Shown in pieces: positions 29,701 to 38,700 of a DNA stretch of 64,000 nt. This stretch comes from Amblyornis subalaris (taxonomy: Eukaryota > Chordata > Aves > Passeriformes > Ptilonorhynchidae). The notes under the pieces are model-generated. The model was not told the DNA's origin. It worked only from the letters and a program-made list of their open reading frames with translations, and searched no databases. Within the stretch, counting starts at the first letter, position 1. Every line of letters begins with the position of its first letter. The DNA lies in the NCBI GenBank assembly GCA_018881555.1, contig JACAXG010000074.1, positions 2,425,081-2,489,080 of the forward strand, in the 5' to 3' direction. The position numbers and the translations under genes were made by a program.

Positions 29701-32700
29701 TCTGTGCCCTCCAAGAAAGCGCGTTCAGGTACCGGCGGCACCGCGGCGCGGCGGTCACGGAGTCCGAGGAATTATGTTGCTGCAGGGCTGGCAGCACTAA
29801 TGGGATGGTATCCATGGAAGTGGCAGTATCTCAGCAGGATTGCATAACCGACTGAACCCTGCCACGCAGGTTAAATGAAATATCAGAGCTCGGCACAGCG
29901 CATCACATTGTCAATAGTCTTCGTTTGTGTCTGGTGTGTTGGTATTTGCAGTGATGAAGCTCCAGGCAGCCAGTTGGTTACAGATAAGTTTCACATTGAC
30001 TGGGACTCAGTGCTTGTCAACTCTGATAATGTCATCGTAGCTCGATTTGATGGCAGAGGGAGTGGATTTCAAGGCCTCAAGATCCTACAGGAGGTGCACC
30101 GCTGCTTAGGATCAGTGGAAGTGAAGGACCAAATAGCAGCCGTAGAGTACGTATGTGCAAACTTTTCTTCCCTTTCACCCTGCCTCCACCTGGATCAATG
30201 ACCAATTTGAACTGAAACTGCCCAGAATGTTCTCTCTGCGTAGTTAATGTTTATTTTTTAATGCAGTTGCAAATTTTGAAGCAATAATCCTTTCATTACA
30301 AACAGCGAATAAAATATCAAAGAGGTGTTTTGGGGGTCTTTTTGTGTTGGTGCTTCTCTTTGATAAAGCTGTCCTGCTCTGTGCAATCTTAATATGCCAC
30401 CTGAGCTAATTCATATTTGTCTATATTCTGTAGGTAAGTTTCTTGCAGTAGACATGTCAATGTTTAAGTTCATTTGTGTTACAGTATTTTGGGATACTGC
30501 CCTCATTTTCACCACAGAGTTCCAGAGTAATTGCACAAAGCAAATGGAGTTTTAATGGTGTAAATGAAAGCAAGATTTGGGCAAATGCCTGTTATTTCTC
30601 ATTTGCATGGTCGTCCTTAGACTGATATAAATCCACCAGCTGCAGAAAAGAGCAATTTTCATCTGTGAAGTAATCACGTATAGCTTTGACAACACTCCTT
30701 ACTCAGGGTGCACGTGTCAGAATGGCTCATACCAAGGTCTGGATGGACTTTTTCTAGGGTTTCCCAGGGAAGGACAGGTTTTAAGCCAGATATTTTTTTC
30801 TTCTTCTTCTTCTTTTGAAAGGGGTTGATGCTTCAGCCATTGCATGAGTGGGCAGCTGTGTCTGCTGTAACATTTCTGGGCAGTAGGGCTGCTGGAGTTC
30901 CTGTTGGTCAGGAATGGGCTGTGTTGAGCAGAGCAATCCAGGGTGTCCCTGTGGAAGGGCCATTGGAAGCAGGCCATGCCATGTGCTGTGACAGCTGAGC
31001 TCCCTGCTCAAATACCAAGATGTTTTAGGCTAAATTCCATCTTGCCTCTTTTTGGATGCACTGCATGGGAGAAAAGGAGGGTGCCCTTGGCTGAGAGGAG
31101 GTGCTGTGGCTGGCTTTGTCTCCTCAAAAGCCAGTTGGAATTTCCCCTCAGGTTGTTTNGTCCTTTCTGTATAAAATTCACCGTAGATGATTAATGGCCT
31201 TGATGAGACAATTCATTATTTGTATAATTATCTAGTTTCAAGAAGTTGTGTTCATCCTATCATCCTTTAGCTGGTGCAGGGCACCTGGTCAAAGCCAGTC
31301 ATTTCAGCTCTAGTGAGTGGAAAATCCTGGCATTTCTGAAGGGTGGTTGTCCCCAGACAGAGAGGTTTCCAACATGGGTGGGAAAGAATGGCTGCAAAAG
31401 GGTGCCTCTCTTCTCTCCTTTAACTGAAAAGCAGATGTAAATGGATAATTTAGAGTAGATGCTTAAATTCAGACATCTAAATTAGGTGAGATGGGCCCAA
31501 CACCAACTGTCTGCCATATGAAGAAGGAATTAGGAAGCAAATCCCATTTTCCAGTGCAGCAGTGCTTGTATGGATGTAATTGTTCTCCTGCCTGACCTGC
31601 ATGTATGACGATTCCTTAATGCACAAATAATATTCTTTACATGCTATATTCAGAAAGTAAAATTCACCATTTTACTTTACTAAAATTAAAAAAGAAACTT
31701 TTTTCCTTTCAGATCACTATTGAAACAGCCCTTCATTGATCCTAAGAGACTGGGTATATTTGGAAAGGTAATGTGCAAAAATAGCAGGATATATCATCAT
31801 GATTCTTTAAGAAAGTACTGTCAATTCATAAATATATTTCTCTATTTTCANAAGACAATTTCAGTTATTAAAAGAGGGAAAAAACCGTTCCATAATTTAC
31901 TGTCTCTTCTGTGCAGTATTTTTTTCTCAGGAAGGGAATTTAAGTCAATAAGATCAGTTTTGTGGTACAGCANAATTTGTGTCTCAGAATCTGAAAAGTG
32001 AAGTATTTGTTAAAAAAAATCTGCTTTCTTTATAAATTTTTAATATGGGCTTGGTATTTGTGAAAGCTTGTTTCTTACAGTTTTATATTTGGGCTGCAGT
32101 TAAATTGACAACATCCTCCCAACACGGCTTTTATACCTTAATGTTTCCCTGACCCTTGAGCTTAGCTGAGTACCAGCCCTGTGGTACTGTCAGCAAGTTC
32201 CTTGTTGCACCACTGAGAAATCTTGCCTATTTTATCAGCTGTCTTTGCTCTGTGCATGTCATTGCCCCAAGTATGAGATACCACGAGGCAGAGGCTCCAC
32301 TTTTAGTAGCGAACTAAATAGCATTTTACTGATGACTATTAAAAAGCAGCAATTAGAAACCCCACGCAGCTGCTGCTTCCTCTGTGAAACTGGCATGTGC
32401 AACCTTTTAAATTTTTTTAAGGTTTTTTATTGAAAACGAAGCTATTTTGTACATTTGAGCTCAAAGCAATAACAAACCATGATCAAGTACCCCCAGTCAC
32501 CAGTTGTAAGAGCAGCATGTGTTTCACTATGGAGAGCCTTAGCTGCCATCCCCACTCTGCTGCTGAGTTACTGCATGGCCTCGGGCAAGTCATTTAACCT
32601 GCCTGTCTCTGTCTGGATGCAAGATGAGGAGAGTGACATTTACCTCCTGCATGGCAGCGTTTTGAGGACTAGCTAATGTTTGTGGCTATTATTAGCATTT

Positions 32701-35700
32701 CACATGAACGTGACCTTCCTCAAAATCTGAGGTCCTGCCTCACTCCTTGAGCTAAAGGAACTGTCTCTGCGAGAATTTCAGTACGGTCAAAACCAGTATT
32801 TAGTTTGTAGGGGAGCAGCCAGAGATTTTTNAGCTGAGGATGTATTTGCAGGGCCAATTTCACCCACCAGAGGGTCGTGGCACACATTTCTATTCAGGTT
32901 TTAATGCCTGTTACCAGTGTATGTGAAAGTACACATGCATGGAAGCATCAACATTGCTCCATATCCTCCTCCCAAGTGATTGAAAATACTATTTCTGAAG
33001 TGAAATCACTGAGCATCACGGATTGCTCACTTGTTTTTGACTTCAGAAATTCTTTTCATTGCTGCTTGAAAATTCCCACTTTTCATTTGGAGATTCAGCA
33101 GTATCTTGTTTCCTAAAAGTGATGTGATGAGACAGTTACTGTTGAGCATATGTGTAACCATGGCTTTACATATCTGCCAAGACCTCCCCCCAGTTTTCTT
33201 TTCTTTCACAAAATATTATTGATTACCATGTTCCTGCATTTCTTTTCTGAAAGAAGGGTTGAGGATTGAAGAGTGGGAAATTTGATAAGCTTTCAACACT
33301 GCTTTGGCATTTCCCTTTGNCTGCAGGGACATTTCCGTTTTCCAAGTTAATATTTCAGGGTTGTTTTTTTACTGTCAAAAAAAATAATAAAATTTAAAAG
33401 TCAGTTTTGTAATTAATAACAAAAAACACTTATTTAACAGCTTCTTAGGGTTAATTGTATTTTCCTCCACTCTGCTTGTTTTAGAGTCAATTAAAAATCT
33501 ACTTTAAATCTCATTTTGTTTTTATCACGTAAAGGAATGTGATAGGGAAAATCTTTTTTTTCCTATGCATTAAATTTGCCTTACTGATGGAAACAGAACA
33601 TGCACTTTGCTTGAAAATAAGATGACTTTGGAATGGCTTAATGCTGATCTCGTAAACCTGGACTTAAGCATACTTTCAGGGAGCTCTTTAAGAGGTTTCA
33701 GAACTACACAGAAATAAAATTCCTGTCGCAATCAAGGATGTAAATGAGGCACAAGAGTAACAAGACTGTCCAGAAGGGCACAGTGTGGAAAATTGCCAGG
33801 CAATCTGCCAATGCCCCCTTCCTTATCTCTGTGAGGGGTGCAAGCCCATGATCCAAGGGCCTTTCTGAACTGCTAGACAGCAAAGTGTGGTTCCATGCAG
33901 TTGTGGTTTTATTCATAGAAGTGAAAAGAGAGTTTAAAAATGAGTTGCAATTCTACAGCCACCTTCTTTCTTGAGAATATGGCAATCAGGTTGTAACCAC
34001 AGAATCCCAGCGGATGAGTGAGGCTCCACATGTTCTTGCATCAGGATGTATGGAATAGCATTGTCACTGGGAAATGCTTCTAAGAATGTCTAAAAAATGC
34101 ACTCTGTAATGTTTTTGTCCTGGAAGGCCTGGCTGAAAGCAAGGGCAGAAGCACAAAGGGAAGAAACTCACAGGAGAACTAAACAAGCTCTTAATGAAAA
34201 CATGGAATAAATAATAAATAACCTGGCAATACCTGTCCTAGGATTAAAATTGTGCTGTGGAGCTACTGGGCAAGACAGAAACAGAATATTAAACAGAAGT
34301 AAAAGTGGAGAAAACCCAGAGGCAGAGGAAAGTTGCTATTCTCTTAAACTCTTTGAATTATACAAGTTACAGGTGCCCNCTCAGAAATTCTTTCACAGGT
34401 GAAACCTACTCCTGCATGTGGACAGATCTGGATGGCTCTTGGCCTTCTGGGCTGAAATTTTTATGAGAAAGGAATAACTCAGTTCCTCACACTCCCTTGA
34501 AAATCCAGCTCTTATTTTCTGTTTCATTCAATGTGTCCATTCACACTTGCTATACATTGATTCCAAAGAACATTCCTCTTTGCTTATGTTTCTTAAATAA
34601 GGTTAAAGGGTTTTCAAATATTCCCATTCTTCCACAGAAATCATCTATTCATTAAATATTTAGACATGAAGAACAGGAGCAGGCAGCATTCATAAAAGTG
34701 CATGAGAAAACTGTGAGCACTTGATGCACAATCTTTTTTTGTATCAGCTGGTGTTTTGCATTATATTTTCCCTGTCATGGGATAATTTCATCTTCCTGAA
34801 TTGTGTTGTGCCAAACACAAAACAACAACAAAAAATACCTGAAAAAATATCAATTTTTCAGTACTGATGAAGGGCAAACAAAGATTGAGAGAAATTTGAA
34901 GAGCCCGTAACACATGAGAAAATCACTGATCCCAGACGCCACAGTTCAGAATTTCATTCTTTGTGGGTCTNGAATGATTACAGGTGTACAGAAATGGATT
35001 GCCAGTGTCATTCCAAGGAAATCTCTGGTCACAAAGCTTTCATGACTCTCTTGTGTCAACTCTTCCCGGGGAGGTGCATTAGACCTTGGAGATGGTGAAG
35101 AAATGTGCCATACTTGTTGTTATTAACTGCATANCTTAAAGGTCATGACCAGGTCAATGAGGTCTTTATGCACTCTTAAACTGTAAAAATGATACCACTG
35201 GATTAGCACAGTGGCCTTCAGCTTTATTCTTGCTGAAACGAAGTAAATCAACAAGAATCTCCATCCCGTTGTTAGGGGTACGGTGGCTACATCACCTCGA
35301 TGATCCTGAAATCCAGTGAGCGGCTCTTCAAGTGTGGGGCTGTGGTGGCACCAATCACAGATATGAAGTTGTATGGTGAGTACTCCCTGCCCTACGCCTG
35401 TGTGGTAGTTTATTCAAAATATCTTTTGTTCATGGAGCTACTGTTTATTTTAACTAAGGGCATATAGTGTAACAATATCAATGAGATTTCACCTCACTGT
35501 CTTGGTCTCTTTTAAATCCAAGTGAAGCTAACACTGAGACAGTTCACCAAACCCCACAACAAATACACTATTATTGACACCACTGATTTTGGAAAGGAGT
35601 TTTTTGCCATTCTCCACTGAAATTCGGTCAGGTACCTCATTTCCTAAGAATCCCTTCGGTACATCAGCATGAACCAAGACTTTGATTAGGAATGACTCTT

Positions 35701-38700
35701 TTAAAGTTAGCAGTGAATTCCTTACAGTNTCAACCACACTGTCATTTTCAATCAAAGGCTATTTGGTTCTGTATGTGAAGTTTTGGGCACAGGCTATGTT
35801 TGGGCACAGGCTATGGACTGTGATACACAAGAAATCAGACCAGATTACTTTAATGGTCTGTTAGACTTTTGGTTTGGTTTGTGTTTGGGTTTTGGTTTTG
35901 GTTTTTTTTTTTTTTTTTTGTTGCTGATGAGGAGGTTTTTTTGTCGGGGGAGTTGGTTTTTGGTTGGTTTCTTTTTTTAACCATTTAAAAGTGGTTTTAA
36001 ATGGTGCATTAAAATGGTACCTTCTGTGTCTCTAAATGAACATGTCTGTTAACTTCATGGCTTAAATAGCTTCTCCTGACTCTAGGTCAGAACCAATGAG
36101 TTTTAAAGTAGAAGTAACTTTGAATTCACAAGTTTTTGGTTTTGTTTTTATTTTTACAGCATCAGCTTTTTCAGAAAGATACCTTGGGATGCCATTAAAA
36201 GAGGAAATTACCTATCAGGTAAGTTAGCATAAACAAGTAACTTAAAATGACTGTTTTACTCTTAAAATGCAATTCAGTTACACCTTCGTGTGTGTTTGTT
36301 CACTAGGCATCCAGTGTATTACACAATCTTCATGGTCTAAAAGAAGCAAATTTGCTAATAGTTCATGGGACAGCTGATGGTAAGTATTTACAGATGCCAT
36401 TAATTGGGAGTCAGTTTCTAATAGGCAGGCATTTAAGGGCTGATGAGGCACACACCCAGCAAGTNCATTTTCAGTTTCATTTTCCCTCTGATAGGAATTT
36501 TTCTTTGTTTCAAGTGTCACTTATAACTCTGGTGACGCTTTCCTTTGCTGAGGATTTGTATGTTCTAATTTGTTTAAATCCTGTGGGCCACTGTATTGCT
36601 CCTAAAAGGTATTACACGAATTGTTAATAGAACAACATACATTTCTAATGTTGCTTTAAATTCATACAAATTCTGCACAATTATCAGTACAGCTGGTGAA
36701 GTGCATCACCAAATGGGAAGTTAATCTTTTCATCTCATTAATTACAAGGTAGTGCCAAAGCTTCTGAAGCTGAAGCTGCGCAGAACCTTTTAATAGCACC
36801 AATACTTTTAGCAGTAGATTAAGACAAAGACTGAGTAACACAGGGTAAGCTCTCAACANTTTAAATGGAATCATAAGATGCATCAATTGAGATAATTTGT
36901 AATTGTAGATTTAGCTGCAGTGTATTTTTCTGAGCTTTCTTGACTGATGTAAGTCTAAAGAATGAGCTTTGATGCAGGCACAAATCACAGTGCTGCAACC
37001 AGCTGCTTCTTTCCCCAATATTTTCCTGGTGGATGTGGGATACTACAAGGCTCCTGACTCCTCATTCTGAAGCAGTAAGTGCCTCACACTGGCGAGGGCT
37101 GAGGTGACAGTGCCCATGCACGGCTGGCATGGTGCCAGCCTGTCACCCCANTGTTCCTTGCCAAACCCATGTCATGGATCCAAAGTGCAACCGGAAGGGT
37201 GCAAACACTGCCCAGTGCTTCCAGCTCCTTCTCCAAAACCTCCTTTGTAAAACCACCCTGTCACTGATGGGCCTGGGCCCTTCGGACATTGTAGATAGTC
37301 AGGTTCAGATCCAGTAATCACAGAGGCTTGAAATGTTTTCAGCCAAAGCTGGGCAACAGCTTTTAGTGTAGCTTTTTCTAATAATATCAAATGTTTTCTT
37401 GCAGCTAAAGTTCACTTCCAGCATTCAGCAGAACTAATTAAGCATCTAATAAAAGCTGGGGCTAATTACACTATGCAGGTATGTGCACCCGTGACTTTTC
37501 CTATAAACACAGAGTTGAACATTTAACCTCCTGTTGCTATTTCTTCACTGAAAAGGACCCTCTGTACCACAACACAGTGATATTACATCAATTTGCAGTT
37601 GGAACTCTGTTTAATTCAGTTTTCCTCGCTGTTAGCGTGGATGTCAGGAGCTGTATCATCTTGCCGTGCTCCTGGGCTCTTGCTCCTCTCTCTCATCTTC
37701 CTTTTTTCCACCTGTTTGTCCTACAACGCTATACAAAGTGCTCTGGAATCCATAGGCACTCTTTGTAACATGGGCATATCACTGCTTTAGTCCCTGTTTA
37801 CCTAAAAAAGGTATCAGGTCACATGAGAGTAATTTCCCCTTATTTTCAACATTTAAGTTTATTGAAAGGGAGNGACAGACTGTCACTGGCAGGGGGTTTT
37901 GATTGAATTAACATCTCAAAATACCTCTGATGTTGCACACTGCAAAATGTCAGGGAGAAGGTTGCAAAAGGAGGGGTTAGTGCCACTTAAGGAAGGGAAA
38001 AGGACTTTATATGGAGAATCCGCTCCCGCTGTCCTTGTGATTTCAGCTGAGGTGATGGGAANGCCTGTGGAGAGAGGAAGAAGCAGGAATGGCAGAGTTC
38101 TCCCAGAAGAGCCCTGTTGAGCTGTTCTCATGCCAACCTTGTGATAACCTGTGTTTGAGGAGGCAGCTGAAGCTTTTTGCCTCAGGCCACCTCAGGTCTC
38201 TCTTCTTGTGGCCTAGATTTCTTCATTCAGCCTGCAAATGTTTGCTTAGCCTCACTTGGGAGAAATTNCCGGTGGAATTTGTTTCAAGAGATAAAAATGC
38301 CCTCATCCACCCTAAGAGGAGAGAAGATGGGCTTTAGACATGATAGGAAGATAGATAAAAATATGAATTAAAANGTTTTTTGCCAAACGCTAAAAAGCTG
38401 AGATATTGAGAGGTCCCTAAAAGCACAAGCCAATTAATTCTCATTGATGTTAATGGGATCTGGATGCCTAGGCACTATTGAAAATGCCTGCTAAGTAAAC
38501 TGTTGTAAGCACAATGGCTGAGAATATAAATTTTTTCACTTCTGCAGATCCCACTGCAGTGCTTGTTTTATGTAAGTTCAAATTCCAAGAGAATGAGTTT
38601 TACTTTGGGTTTTATTAGCTTTCCTTGATGCCATAAAATGAATGTTATCATCCNGTTGTCATCTAAAACATTTTGAAGATCAGAGAAAGAAAATTAGAGC

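Larger units (their letters stand above)
22155..29951 (+). other. DPP10: DPP10 intron (largest in the window)
   Basis: A 7.8 kb intron before the long hydrolase exon. It holds the duplication at 26,291, two adjoining unrecognised minus-strand open frames at 27,208-27,652, and the CpG patch plus ATG-initiated frame near its 3' end. AT-rich complex sequence lies at about 24,690-24,850. Confidence 0.85.
35376..36159 (+). other. DPP10: DPP10 intron
   Basis: A 0.8 kb intron containing the perfect 17-bp duplication and the long G/T tract. Confidence 0.85.

Noticed and set aside
33998..34040. CACAGAATCCCAG as the minus-strand start of an avian CR1
   Set aside because: Similarity stops after about 13 bases; no GGTTGGAAGGGACC-type continuation follows.
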